A stretch of 64,000 nt of DNA from Manis javanica. Lineage: Eukaryota > Chordata > Mammalia > Pholidota > Manidae. The stretch lies in assembly GCF_040802235.1 (NCBI RefSeq), contig NC_133158.1:14038001-14102000 (forward strand), read 5' to 3'. Under the pieces are notes generated by a model that saw only the letters and a program-made list of their open reading frames with translations, was not told where the DNA came from and made no database searches. A program made the position numbers and the translations under genes. This document shows positions 37,001 through 52,000 of the stretch, piece after piece; the stretch's first letter is position 1, and every line of letters begins with the position of its first letter.

Positions 37001-40000
37001 AGGTCAGAGCCAACAGCAAGCATTCAGGGTGAGTCCTCCCACCTCCTGGAGGCTGGACGGCTGTGAGAACGTGTTTGCTGCCTGACTCAATCGGGGGTTC
37101 CGCTTTCCTAAGACAGTCCATGTTTTTAATGCCATGAACCAGTGGCCGCTTGTCACGTCACTCCTTTAGGGTCATTCACTGCCAGGATCCCAAAAGGTCC
37201 ACACTCCTCTTTACGAGCCCTGAATCCTGGTCTAAATTCTTTTTAACAACAGCTGAACAATGACTGAACACCGAAGTATATGCAGGCCCTGGGTGAAGCC
37301 TCCGTGAAACCACCAGTAATGTAATGAGGGAGGTACTATTGTTCTCACCACCTTACAGTTGGAGAAACTGAGGCTTAGAGATCTGCTGAATACCCCAAGG
37401 TCACACAGCTGGGGAGCGAGGGGAGCCAGCCAGAAACCGGGGGGAGCGGGGCTAGCCAGCCCATCCGAGAGGCTCTCGCAGAACTTTAAGGCCCTCACCC
37501 CAGATGCAATCAGTACACCTTCAACGAAGCTTGGCTAGATCTGAATGCCAACTGGCTATTTCCTGCTCAAGTCAGACCGGTCTGAGTAATTGGCCTCAAC
37601 CAGGCCTGGCTTTTGTACCAGCTTCCTGGAGTCCCGCATAAGTGGCCAATTTGCAGAGGGCTTTGAGCCGCCAATCTCAGCAAATAAAGCAGATGGGTCT
37701 CAACTTCTTACTCGTGCATATTCTGCATGGGAAGGAGAGAACAGTTCTGAGATCATGTCTTTGTGGACTCCGTCAGTTCTGAGATCATGTCTTTGTGGAC
37801 TCCGTTTGAGGGGACAGAAAGCTCCAAGGAGATGCCCTTAGGCTTACAAAGAAGAGTGAGGAGAGGGCGGTGGGGGGGGACAGCCCAGGGGAGCTGACTG
37901 GCCTCATCCGAGGAGCGCTCCGGCCTTTCTCTGCCACCAAACAAAATTAGAACACTCGTGCAGTTACAGGGACGGGGAAGGTGTGGTGGCCAGATCACAT
38001 GGCATCCCTGTCCGTCCAGGGCTGGTTTATCCCTTGGGCTGCCCTCTGGGGCGAGGAGAACTTAATACAGCAGAAGTCTATTAAACCAACACCTGTTAAA
38101 AGCTTCAGAAATAAAACCAGTCTTCAAAGCAGAGTGCAGGCAAGCTAAGCTCTCTCCACTTGGCTGCATTTTCAGAGCTGATGTTAAATTAGACAGTAAA
38201 ACAGATGGAGGCATTTGAAACCAACATAAAAACTTTTTGTCATAAGTGAGTATTCCACTATGATTCTGTGAAATACAGCAAGGTATTCCTGTCGGTGGTG
38301 GAAAAATTCTCATGTCACAGGTAAGAGCCAGGAAAAAAGGCTGAAGAGATGGAAGGAAGCAGGGTCAAGGTGGATCAACAGGATTACTGCTGGTTCCTGG
38401 AATTAAGCACCTATTGTCTATGCCAGGGATCAGCAAACATGCGATATAATAGGATCAGATAAGAAATATTTCAGGCTTTGTGGGTCACAGTGTCTCCAGT
38501 ACAACTACACAACCCTGATGTTGGAGAATAAAAGCAGCCATAGACAATAAGTAAATGAATGACTGTGGCTGTATTCCAATAAAACTTTATTTACAAAACA
38601 CACGTGGGCCACATTTGGCCCACTGTCCCCTGGTCTACACGACAGCAAGCAGTTTGGGTTTCTGGGCAGCAGAGGCCCACATTCTAATTCCAGCTCTGAT
38701 GCAGCTTGAGAGCTATGTTTAAATCGCTCTTTCTGTATCTGGTTTAACCACCTGCAAAATGGGGCCAAATGCCTCGCTACAACAGAGAGTAAACACTCCC
38801 GCTCCCCCGGCAGTGCCCATGCCAGACATCACTAATCACAGTGCTCCTATATGATGCCTGTCCCACCTCTTGAGGAAGTGAAATGGAACCTAGACTACAT
38901 CATTACGTCATGTTCCTCCAATGATCCAGCTCCTTACTGCAGCCAGTGGAGACAGGCGAGCAAACGGGGTGATCTCACGGAGAAGAGATGCACACTGTAT
39001 ATCCTTACTCTCTTTAGTTCTTACAGGCAGAAACACAGTGCGGCTGGCCAACACGCCAGTCCTGGCACCTGAGCAGCCATGCTCTTCAGCTTTGCCAGGC
39101 GACGACAGTGGCACTCAGAGGTCCTCACCATCAACTCCTGGAGCCTTGACTCTTACTAGAAACAGCAAAGCTTCCATCATGTTACCTCAGCAACAAACTT
39201 TCAAAATGTCTTACTTAACAAATCAATAAAATTCATAGCCCTTGCCTTGTTTGAACTTCTGGCTAAGAAATAGTTTGATACAACCAAGCCCTGAAATGGG
39301 GAAAAATGTAATATACCTGCCACCCGTCCCCCCATCCTCACTGTGACTCTGGTGGCATAAATCAACCCCCACACCCTGCAGTCCCTGAGCCCTGGGGCCC
39401 TCTGCGCCTCAGCAACCACCACGCTGCCCTGGGGCCCTCCGCGTGGCTCTGCCCCACACACTGAGCCCCACTGCCCCGCACAGCAGGCACACTGAGGTCT
39501 TGTCAAAATGGGTGATGGTACGCAGGCGTCTTTAAGGGTCACCTGGGGCTGCCATGTTATTTTATATCCCATACATGGAATCCACCTGACGTGGGGCAAT
39601 TTGTGACCCTGATATTGTTTAGTATAAAACTCAGTGCAGGGCAGAGTGGGCCTGATGCCTCCCTAAGAGGGTTCACTGTATTATCATAGGCACCCCACGA
39701 TGTCAATCACATTGAGAGTGCACATGAAGATAACGAGTTGTCCTTTGCTGAAAAACACAGCACACTGGAACAGGCCACATGGCCCAATGGCGGCAGTTAC
39801 TCTATTTGTAATTGTTTCTATTGAAATATCACAGGCATACTAAGAAGTACACAAATGTGTACAGCTCAACATATTTGTACCAAAGGTATGCACCCAGGGA
39901 CCACTGCTCAGGCCAGAGCACTGTCAGCACCCCAGCAGCCCACCCCTTCCCACTCTCCTGGCTGTTATTCTTCCCAAGGGGAACCTCTACATTCCACCAG

Positions 40001-43000
40001 TAAAGATTAATTTTGCCTAATTTTGTGCTTTATATGCATGCAATTGTTCCACACATACTCTTCTGTGTCTGGCTACTGTCACTCAACAGGACAGTTCTGA
40101 GAGCCATCCATGCTGCAGTATGAGCAGCACTTAATTCCTTTTCACCACTACAGTATTTCTGTCCAGGGACCACACCGCAATTTATTTTTCATTCGGATAG
40201 ACTTTGAGTTATTTCAGGTTTGGGCTACTGCAAAAATCACAGCTTGCACACAGACGTGTCTTTTGCACATCTCTTTCGGTGCTTGTTCACATTTCTGGCA
40301 AGTGGCATCGTCCAGGCATGGCACCGCTGCCCGGTCAGACAGCGTGCACAGGTTCGGCCTTCGCAGGCACTGGCAGTTTTCCTTTAAACCAAATTCCTCA
40401 GTGTTGAAACAAATCTGAAAAGCCATTAGATCCAAGTGCCACGTTTCATGCTGCTGCTCCATTTAGCCACCTTCTCGGATGCCACCACCCTGGTGCATCC
40501 TGCCTGCACCCATCCTCCATAGACAGCGTAAGGAATACAGCCTGGGGCCACCGAGCAGGGCCAAGCTCAAATCAAACCTTTTCTGGGTGTCAGAATTATT
40601 TTAAGTGGGGCCTAATGAGCACTAAGAAAGGAAAAAAAAAACAGAGTAATTAATTCCCTGATTGGCAAAAAATAACGCAAATGTACCCGAAGCCAGGACC
40701 AATGTGCACATGCAAATTCACAATGAAAATGAGGAGGTTTTAAAAAGAATGAGTCCAGAAGAGCTTTTTCAGGCCAACTTGGAGAAAAGTTTGTCTTCTC
40801 ACAATGACAGTTGAGAGCATTGTCCTCGAACTGGTCTGCTTAGAAATGAAAAGCAAAATCATCTGTTCTATTGCATGAATCGGTCATTTGTGCTGAGAAA
40901 TCGGTGCCTCTAAGAAATGACCCAGGTTATCTGCTGGACAGGAAGTGAGACTCAGAATGAACAGGTCTCTCCATTTTGCTTCCTCCCTCTCCCCCTCCCC
41001 TCGCAGCTGGTGAATCACCAGTTCCCTGGGGAATTTTGGCAGATTCTCAGCCTGGCTGCCGATGACGTTCTGGATCTGTTTATTCAGGTGGAGACTGGAT
41101 AAAAAACAAGAGCAGCCCAGTGGCGGGATAAACAGCCTCCACCAGGCGGGGTCAACCCCTTCCAAAGGCAGAACGGGGCTGGCGACCAACCTCCCGACCC
41201 GCTCACTTCCTTTAGGGTCACTCTCCCCTTGGGGTCCTCCGGACTGCTTCGATTAACTCCTTGCAAAGGGGACCTGATGTCCCATGGGGGAACGCGTGGC
41301 CCCAGGCACCACCGTAATGCCGACCCCACTTGATTCTCCCGCCCACTGGCTTACGCACATCTGGCTGGGATGAGGAAGATCTGGAATGAGGAAACTTAGA
41401 CATGGTCAAGAGTCAGCCACCCACTGTGGCTCTGCAAGGTCTAGAGTGGCCCAAGCCATGAATGAATGGGAAGCATCAGGACGCCGGTCCAAACTAGTAG
41501 GGGGTCTGCGTTCCAGTTTAAGATGTATCAACAAAAACAAAAACAAAGCCTCCTAAGGAAATGTGCACTGCTGAGCGAAAGCAGCTAATCAGAAAGGTTG
41601 TCTACTGTATGATTTCCACACAAGACATTCTGGAAAAGGCAAAACTATGGAGGTGGTAAAAAGATGACTACTGGCTGCCAGGAGTTACGGGGAGGAAGTG
41701 ATGAACAGGCTGAGGCAGGATTTTCAGAGCAGTGGAACTGTTCTGTGTGACACTGCAGTGGTGAGTACATGTCCATGAGCATTTATGGAAGCCCACAGGA
41801 TATATAACACATACAGGGAACCCTGAACTACAGGTTTATGATAATGTATCAATATTGGCTCATCGACTGCAATGCAGGCACACCCCACTAACGTACAAAG
41901 TGAGCAACAGTGGGAACTGGAAGACTGGGCATACGGGAGGTCTCTGTACTTTCTGCTCAGTTTTTCTATAAACCTAAAAGTGCTCTCAGAGTCTATTAAT
42001 TATAAACACATCAAAATGAAACCACCTAAGGAATTAAGTTGTCCTGAGGTCACTACATCATCAGCACGGATTTCAAATTTTTACATTCCTAGCACCTAGA
42101 ACCATGCCTGAAACATAAAGGTACTCAGAAAAGATTTGTTGAATAAACAAATGAATTACAACTTTAGCTCAGTCTCCTATATTCACCTCCACAAACCTGA
42201 ATGAAGGAATGGTATTCAGAAAAAAACAAAAAATAAAACAAAACAAAAAATACTTCGAGGCAAGACCAACCATCCATCCAATTAAAATTTTTTAAAAGGA
42301 ATTAAAGGTGTAATATAGAATTAACTTTTCTAGGGAGGGAAGCTGACAGATTTAAAATAAAGCATCTAACAAAGTGGATTTTTAGGTTAATTGTGCATTG
42401 CCCCCAATATAGACGTTCATCGATAGGCAGGGCCGGCAGAGGCGAGATGGCCCTACTTCCCCTGCAGTGGCCAGCAGTTCCTCCTTGGCTGTGGGGAACA
42501 AGGGCGAGGAATTCCGTCCTTGTTCAGGAGGCTCCTGCCACACGCTGACCCAAGGAGGCCCTGCTGGGCACGCTGGACTACGCTCCCCAGGGAGCAAGGC
42601 TCTGCCATTCTAGCACCGGCCACCTGAGGGCTCTCCGGGGCCTGGGGACTCAGTGCCACGGCCACGGGAGGTAATTGATCCTGCCACCAGGACAGGGCAG
42701 AGTCCCGCCAAGATGGGCCAGGAGATAGAAAGCCAGGAACGATGACCCACTTTCACTCAAAACTCCCATCCATGCATGGGCACCCCTGGGTCTCAAAAGC
42801 CATGCTTGTTTCTCTCTGGCCAATGCTAACATGGCTATGCAGTTCTTTCTCTTGGCTTCGTCTTCCCCTAAATGAATCAATGCACCCTTATTTTCTTTTC
42901 CCCTTCCCCCCTCTCCCTGGCAACCTGCTACCCTGCACACAGGGGGTGCTCCCCCCACCCCACCTGAGCTGTCTGGCTCTGCCCCCTGCGGGAAGCAGGG

Positions 43001-46000
43001 AGGAAAACCAGGCTGCCTACCAGTAAGCTAGCGGCACAGATCCTGGCGGATTCGGGTTGGCAGGGAAAGGGAAAGAGACGGCAGTGATGGGGTACAAGGT
43101 GGCTAAAGTACCCCTTAAGGCCAGGCTCACACCCCAGAGATTCCACCACAGAGCATCCACACAGCCCCTCTCGTAGGGTGTGAAGAAGTGGCAATGAGTG
43201 GCTCTCCTCAAACTTATGTCTCTGCACCCAGAGGGTGGGTGGGAAGGACCCCACCCCCTGCGTGTGACATGGTGGAGCTACCACACCACACAGGGCATGC
43301 ACCTCTCCCCATAAATGCTTCCTGGCTGGTCAGGAGTCAGGGTGAGGGCTGGCAGAGCACAGGGGGCCACCCAGGACCTCACAGGCTGTGCGGTCAGCGA
43401 GAGTGGTGGGCCTCACCAACCAGGACTTGCATACAGGTTTTCCCTCAACCTTAAGTTCACGTTACCCCACTTTGCTTCTGCAAATGACCTGTTTTCACTG
43501 ACCGAAAGAAATTTAAAGATGATTTCTGCTTTTTATGAAATGGTAACTGCTTCTCTGCTTTATGCCATTTCAGCTCACGAGAAGTCTCACAGAACGCCTT
43601 CTGGTGGGGAGTCTGTAAGTGGAGGCACAGTGAGACACAACGACCTCACTCACCATTTCCAAACACGATGACCCCCTCCCTCATGGCCTCCCTGCCAGTT
43701 CAGCCTTGGGCACCGAGGGGCCACGGCACTCTGCACTGAGGCCACGGCCCACGCCACACGGCAGAGGTAGGCTGCACAGCCCATCACTGCTCCGCAGGCT
43801 CAAACACGTGGGCACGGGGAAGGTGGAGGTACATGGGTACTGCTGGCAGGCACAGTATCGTGGCAGAACCTTTCCCCTCTCCTCTTCTGCATATTATTTT
43901 AAGGGCTCACCAATTATGTAAACAAATTGATATTTTACAAAGCAGTAACACGACCTCAGACACTGAACTTTGGCCCTTGATCCTTACATAAAGGAGCACC
44001 CGTGTGCCAGTCCCGAGGCAGAGGGCTGTCCGGGTGGGGACACAGGGGCAGGCCTGAGCAGCACCGGCCCTTCCTCAAAGGGTGCCAGCAGGGCGGGGTC
44101 ACCACAGAGTGCCACCAACATTCACCAGGCACCCGCTCCTCTGGGAAGCACGGTGCTGGCTCCCAGAATCCCCCTCTTGAGCCCCCGAGCCCTAACATTC
44201 CCAGGGCACAGACTCCTCCGGGTGGTGCAACCTCCAAGGGCCTTTGTAGCTGGAGCCGGAGAATGGTGCCCTGGGGGCCTCCACAGCCCCCGGGAATGGC
44301 TGCCTCTGGAGCAGGGAGCAGCAGGACTCCAGCAGGACTCCAGCAAGGAGGCTCAGAGCGCTTCTGTCTCAGAAGAAATGTGGCCCTAGCAGCAGGGACA
44401 CTGGTCTCAAATCTAACATTTTCTCAGGCTTACCAGGACCAGACCCAGGCTGGGCTCATTTAACCTCACAATGACCGGAGAGGCAGAGACCACCGCGGCT
44501 CCCCTCGCCCAATGGACGTGAGCCCACAGACAGTGCTGAACCCCACATACAGCATTTTCTCCTATGTATACATGCCTGTGATAAAGTTTAACTTATAAAT
44601 GAGGCACAGGAAGAAATTAACAACTAATAATAAAGTAGGACACTTAAAACAATATACTATAATAAAAGTTAACATGCATGTGGGACCTCTCTCAAAATCT
44701 TACTGTGCTGTACTTCCCCTTCCTCCTGTCATGAGGATGTGAGATGGTAACACGCTCACGTGGTCAGAGGAAGTGGGGCAAACGACACAGGCCCTGGGAT
44801 GCAGCGCTAGGCTACCAGTGACCTGCGGGTACAGCAGGATGATCACCTGCTTCTGGACCTCAGGTCATTAAAACCATGGAGGGCGAGCGGCAGACAGGCG
44901 AGGGTGTGTGTGTCACCATGGACACTTTGCAGACAGTGACGCTGAGGCACAGGGAGCTCAGGGCAGCAGAAAGCAGTGGCTGGACTGGGCACGGAACTGC
45001 CCACAGGGGAAGTGAGCAGAGGCAGCCACGGGGAAGGGGGCTCCTCTGGACAGGACCCTGTGCCTCCCACCCCTCTCAGTTCCCACCAGGGCCACCCTCT
45101 GGGTCTATGCTGTGAATGGAGACAGGCCTGACTCCACAGATGCAGGGGGGCAAGCCCTGTCGTGGGCCGCCGCACAAGCACCCCATGCCCACAGGCTTCC
45201 CAGGGCCTCAGCTGAGCAGGTTGGCACACAGTTGCTACAAGGCCGAACCAGCCCTCCCCTATTTACACGGACGATGACTGGTGTGGTCCCTGGAGACATG
45301 GGTGAGAAGGCTTGTATTTCCTCAGGCAGCAAGTGAGACAGCACAGAACTGGGCCTCTCCAGGGAGCAGAGACTTGCTCACCCCTTGCTCCTCACCGCAC
45401 CAACAGAAGGCACCTGCTAACCCAGACTCAGAGAGGGCAAGGTCCTGGTCTGTGCCACCCAGCTCACCAGCATGCGAGCCCAGAGATCCTCCAACTCCAG
45501 GCTGTGCTATTTTCCGGAGGCTCAGAGGCAACAAGACACTATATCTGATGGCCTGTAGCCGACAGCCAAGACTATGGGTGCCAGGGTCCCCTGAAATTCC
45601 CTTGGGGACCACAGAGGAAGCCTCCCCCCACTGTGCTTTGCTTCCCATGCCAGCTTCCCGGCAGCTCTGCAGTTCCAGCAGGGGAGGAAGCTGCTTCAGC
45701 ACTTGGCTGCAGCCTCTGGGACAAGATCCTCCCCCCTCTGGGGACAGGAACCACTGGTGTGCCTTTAAAAATAAAACCGGCCTGCTTCCTGCCCCATCTG
45801 GAAGACTTTTGATCTCCTGATCATATGATCTGAGATATCTCTTACCACGCAATTTCCCAAGCCTCCACCATATGGCCTGACTGCACTCTGGCTGTTAAGG
45901 TTGTGCATGGATGGGATTAAGAACTCGGTTCTTCAAGGTGGTCCTTACCTACCCTGAAATGGTAAGATCAGCTGCTGCGGCCAAGTGGCCCTGTGTCCAG

Positions 46001-49000
46001 CACCCCTGTTCTTCACCCCAGACCCGTGGCAGCCTCCCATCTGGCCCACTCTGGGTTCCCACAGGAGCCGACACTTGCTCTGTTTCGTTCTTGAAACCAC
46101 AAGCTTTGATTCTCTTCTTTGCTTCAGGTTTTTAGAAAACACACCATCATGGACCTAAATGTAAAATGTAAACTACAGACTTTTAGGAAAAACACAGGAG
46201 AAAATCTTCAGGATCTAAAGCCAGGCCAAGTTCTTAGATGTGACACTAAAAGCACAATCCGAAAAAGTAGAAATACACTGGACTTCAACAAAATTAAAAC
46301 CATTTGCTCTGAGAAAGACCCTGTTAAGTTGAAAACACAAGGAACCAACTGGGAGAAAGTATTTTTAAACCACACATCCAATAAAGAAGCATTATCTAGA
46401 ATATATAAAGGACTCTCAAAACTCAACAGCAAAAAAAAAAACCAAAAAAAAAAAACCAACCCAACTAGAAAATGGGCAAAAGACATGAACAGACATTTCC
46501 CCAGAAAGACCACACAAATGGCAAATAAACACATGAAATGATGCTCGACAGCATGAGCCATTAGGAAACACAAATTAAAAGTACGATGAAATACGATATA
46601 CCTACTGAATGGCTAATAGGAAACAATGCAGACATGCAGATCATTCATACATGGCTGGTGGAAATGTAAGAGGTACAGCCACTCTGGCAAAGTATGGCAA
46701 TTTCTTTAAGAACAAAAATACAAGTGCCATACAATGCACAGAACTGCCATACAATGCAGCAGTTATACTCTGGGGCATTTATCTCAGAGAAATGAAAAGT
46801 TTTGTTCACATAAAAACCGGTATGTGAATGCTCATGGCAACTTTATTCACGATAGGCAAAATCTGGAAACACCCCAGATGTCCTTCAATAGACAAATGGT
46901 TAAACCAAGTGCAGAACATCGGCATCAGGGAACATTATCCTGCTATAAAGAGGAATGGATGACACATGCAGTACCCTGGATGAATCTCCAGAGAAGAATG
47001 TTTGACTGAAAAAAAGCCAACTCAAAAGGCTGCATGCTGTGTGACTCCATCTATATAACATTCTTTAAATGGAAAAATCTATATATGGAGAACATACTAA
47101 AAATTGCCAGGGTGTAGGGGCAGGAGGGAGATGGGTGTGGGTATAAAAAGGCAACAGCAGGGATGGAAAAGCCTAGTACCTTGAAGGCGCCACATCAATA
47201 TCCTGTTGATGAAACATTTTGCTAAGATGTTACCAGGGAAAACTAGGTGAATACAAGACTCTTTCGACATTTTTTACAACTGCATGTGAATCTACAATTA
47301 TCGCAAAATAAAAAGATTAATTAAAACACAAAAACCATGTCAGGATGCTCACAGCTGAACCAGACAGAGGCCCTGGTGGCATGCACGATGGAATCTGCCA
47401 GCCTCTCCAGATTTTCCTTCAAACCAGCAACAACTTACCCAGTAGGACTCAGTACTAAGGGCCAAGAACCAAATACTGCTCAGCTCTGGGGGATTTCTGA
47501 AATCTGGGTAAGTATGAACAGTTCAATTACCTTCCACTGTTTAGTAAAGAACTGGAGGGCTGGACTCCTCGTGAGAAAGGTGTGGCCAGCGAAGCTGCTG
47601 GAAGACCAGTGTGGCTGCCATCTGGCTTCTCAAGAGCCAGCACTGGGCCCTGTGTCTGCTACATCAGCTGAGCCCCAGCACTGCCCTGCCAAGCAGGAGG
47701 GCTCGCTGGGTGCCCACAGCTACACGCAGAAGGCCTGCACAGCCAGCCACAAGAGTCCCAAAGCGTCCCTGGAGAGCAGCAGCCCTGGGAGGAGCTCCAT
47801 GGAGAGGGTTCTAGAACGGCAAGGTCGGTCCTCGCTGTGGGCCCTGGCAGCCTCCCACACAGCTCAGCAAAAGAAAAGTGCTGACAAGGGCTCCAATAAA
47901 GGTACCTTCCCGTTCTGCTCGAGTCTGCGTTTGCTAAACTGACATGAGCACAGGACCCTTTCTTCATGAAGCAACTATTAACATCTTGCAGTACAAGCGG
48001 GGGGTGGCCCGTTTGACATGGGAAACACCACACTTCACTGCCTCACAGGTAAAGGCTCTTTCATGTCCTGTAGCAAAGGCGCTCCCCTTTAACTGTGGGT
48101 TTTCTCCATTTTCTGACTATGGAAAAGGAGTGCCGAGGGCTGGACGCATGGCAGGATCTACAGCGACTCCCCCTCTTCTCTTTGGAGGAAGCCTTTCCCC
48201 AAACCACCTGTCAGCTCGCCAGGTGAGCAGAGGCCCGGAAAGCCCTTCTCTTGCTAGAATAAGGACAATTTCACAGCCAAGCCACCCCAGGCTTGGAAAG
48301 CAGCAGGATACGGAATCAAACACGGGCGGTGCGCCTAGGGCCCACTCCCTTCTGGCCAAGTCACACTGCCTGCCGCGGGCCGTGTCTACCACCTTCTCTC
48401 CTCTAACACCCTGCTGGCGTTTCAGCAAACCAGAGAAAATGAGGGAGTCCTATTCCTCAGCTGAAAAGAGCCATGGCCTCTAGAACCCCACCCCCCCAGG
48501 ACCGTTTCTGTTGTTACCTGCCCCACGTTCATCCTTCCACCTGGATGCTAAATCCACTGCCACCTACTCTGCAATCACTTATTCTGAGATCTTATTTAAC
48601 CTATTCATTCATTCAAAATGTGTGTGGGCTGCCTATTATGCACAGCTGTTGTAAGAAAAAGGTACATCTGTAGAATCATCCTTCCCCCTTATCCCATCCC
48701 CCAAGGCCGAAAACACAAAACACAAAACACACACTTGAGGAGACAGAGAAAGACACAGAAATAATGGGCGCATTGACAGATGGGGACACAGTGTTGTCAG
48801 GGAAGAAGGGCAGGAGAGGGACGGCCATTCCAGACCAAGGGGATGACACAGACAGGGCAGGGAACCCAGAGACAAGGTCTGCATGGACACTGTGTGCAGT
48901 CTGATGTTCAGGCCAAGGCAGGGAGAAATGGAGCCAGGAGCCAGGAGCGGGCCACCAGCAGCACATACTTCACCAGCTGGCAGGTGTGCCGTGCATAGTT

Positions 49001-52000
49001 GGAGGTCAGAGCGCTCGGAGTCACAGGGGAGGGAACGTGGAGAGAAGGCAAGGGCCAACCCTGGACGCCTTTGGAGCCAAGGCCATGAGCATCCCCTTTA
49101 GGAACGAGGTGTGGGTCTCGGGTTTGGCAGTGGACAGGAAGAAGTGGCCGGGATGCTAACCCCTCACCATTTAAGCAGACTTGTCAACACAGGCGCTCAG
49201 CAGGCCCATAGGACAGAACTCATCAGCATCAGAGCCTCTGCCAGGAGCCTGGGGTCCCACCACTGGTGAGTCACCTACGACAGAAGTTGTCACCTGGTGT
49301 GTACACTGGTTCCAAAGGACACACACTCTGGACCCCATGCCAAGCCTGAAGAAGAGGAAGCAGCCCCGTAAGTATTCTTGGCCAGGGTTACGTGTGGCTG
49401 ATACGGAACCAGTCCCATTCCTTACGGGTGAGGGAACAGAGGCCCTGGGAGGTGACGTGTGGAGGACCCTGTCGCGGGGTGTCCAGCACATCAGGCCTAG
49501 CAGCTGAGGGGCTGGACCCTGGCTCCCGCTGAGCATGGCTGGTGCTGCCCAGGGGGAGGCCGTGTGCATGCACCGCAGGAGGGATGCTTCCTCTGTCCCA
49601 GGCTGCGGCAGCCCCCTCACTGCGGGATGACTTGCACTCTGTGGTCAGGAGGGAGGAGGTGCTCTGCTGGGTGATGTCCCAAAAGAGGACAGACCAGGGT
49701 TCTCTGCTCCAGTGCCACTAGGCAGCAGCTACGTGAGAGGCAGACAGGCCCCTCACCCACGTGTCTTCTCTTCCCAGAGGTGACCAGTGAGGACACCAAG
49801 GCAGGCGAAGGATAAACCTTGGCCTCACCCAGGAAGTTGATCTGCCGATGTCCACCATGCACAGCAACAGTGTTTTCTGAATCCATTTCCCTGGTAATGT
49901 ATGGAGATGCGCAGGAGGGAGGGACTCTGTTTAGAGAATGAGGGGAGGTGAACACAGGCGTGCGCCTCTTACAAGGAACCACAATTACTGAAGAATCACC
50001 CAGTGGGGCTCTTGTTGGCACACACTGGAGAATGAAGGGCAGGGGCTGGCCTGGCCAACAGGCAGCCCCAGGGGGTGAGCAGGGACCGAGAAGGGGGAGC
50101 CCTCACTCTGACTCCCAGAACCAAACAACAATTGTGAGGCAGAAAAACTTCACTACGGGTGCTGAGAACCACTGCTTCCCGCTTGTAAGAAAGAATACAC
50201 TTAATTTGGAGAAAATGTTGCATTCTTTAAAAAGCCCAAGAGAATTTTTCCATTTCCAAAAATCTAGTCATTCGTGACTTATCAAAGGGTCTGATTCCAA
50301 ACACAACCCTCACAAAATCCCATCGCTTGGTTACCAAGGTAAGCTCTGCAGCTCTGTTACATTTCAGCACGGCTTTTGGGTGGGATCAGAGGGGAACTTA
50401 GCTTTCTATAGCGTTTATATTTTTAAGAAGAAGAGCTAAGTCTTACTTTTGGAATTATGAAGAAAAGGGTCTTTGAAGGGCCTAAAAGTTTTGCCTGTCA
50501 TTTTATGATAAGGAGGGTTTTTTATTCACCATTATAACGGAACTCCTCTGATGTACGGACAGAATGCAACGAAAGACGGGAGGGCCCGCTTTCAGGGGGA
50601 GAAGTGACCCAGAACAGGCAGTAGGCGCAGTCAGGCTCTGGGATCACCCAGTGCGGTGACCGTGAGGATCAGACCCAACACCCTCCCCCGTGCCCGCAAA
50701 GACAAAGCGGTGCCCTAGCCGCTGGATGTGGCTGACTTCATAAGGTCTTCCAATCAAATCAGTGGTGAGAAAGAGGTGACTCAGACCTCTAATGGGGACC
50801 CCAGAATCCCAAGTGCTAAATTGTACACCAGCCTTAGTACTGATTTCCTCTCCACACAGAGCAAAAAAGACAGAGTGGCAAGCAGGGTGGCAGGGGAGCC
50901 TGAGCATCTTACATGAGGGGATGAGGGGACAGGGAGCACAGGACCTTTCACCTGCAGTCACGCAGCTTGTGGATTATTAAAACTGGTGGCACATCAAAAT
51001 GAGCCCAAGAGCTTGGCAAACACCCCAGCCTGCATCCCTCCCCGAAGCCCCCTGCCTGAGGGTTTGACTTAAATGGCCTGGACTGGGCCCTGGGTGTGTG
51101 GGCTTTATAAAGCTCCTCAGGTCATCCCACTGGGCAGCCAAGGATGAGAGCCTCGGCTGACCCATGTGCTCGGTGTTCGGGGCTCGCTGCACCTATCCAG
51201 GTGGAGGAACAGGAATGCGCAGCTCAACTGCGCTCAACACCTCCCACAACAGGAGTTAGTACTCGAGACAGGTAAGGACCCCCCTCCACCCCCAACCCAC
51301 ACACGTGAGCACTGGGTACCTGCAAGGGCGGGCTGTCTTTAGGGGATGTAAGCAGCCTCCGTGTTCAGCGTGGAGACCCCCAAATGCTCGGGGACACAGC
51401 AGCAAAACCAGGATCAACTCCGCCCACACCAAACGGTGCTGGGTGGGAAGTGGTTAGTGGTGACACAGCATCTCCCACTTGGCACACATCCCCCGCACAC
51501 TAGGCAGCGTGTTGAGGACGTGCAGTATATTAGTGAATCCCCACAATCCGCTGGAGCGGCGAGTATGGCATAAGCAAGCAAACGGGGGCCGGTGAGGGCA
51601 CGGCCAGGGCAATGAGGTGGGTGCAAACCCAGATCTCTCTCAGCCACTACGCACAACACCCTGTCTCTACAGAGCCCTGGAACTCAGGAGGAGAAGACCC
51701 ATCTGCACCTACCTTTGCGGCCGAGCCAGCTGCAGAAGGATCCCTGACCTTTGCAAACTACTTTTACAGCAGCACCCTTGTCCCCCCGCTCCGTCCCTCC
51801 CCAGTGACAAGTGCTTCTCAGCCCCAGGCAGACTCTTCACCCACGCAATTGAGCAGAGACCAGTGGCCCCAGGAGGCCACCCCATGAGGGCCCCACAGTG
51901 CACCCCACCCCCCTGCCATCCTGGGCAGTGATGAGAAGCCACAAATTGGCATCTTTATGTCAGTTGATTGGGTCTGAAAGGCATCCAGAAGTGAGGAAAA

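Noticed and set aside
46119-46541. Possible intact LINE-1 ORF2 segment
   Set aside because: It is only the tail of ORF2 and is interrupted by stops and indels. The element is a dead 5'-truncated copy.
47337-47942. 201-codon plus-strand frame just after the LINE-1
   Set aside because: No recognisable domain, no polyadenylation signal or promoter context. Most likely chance.
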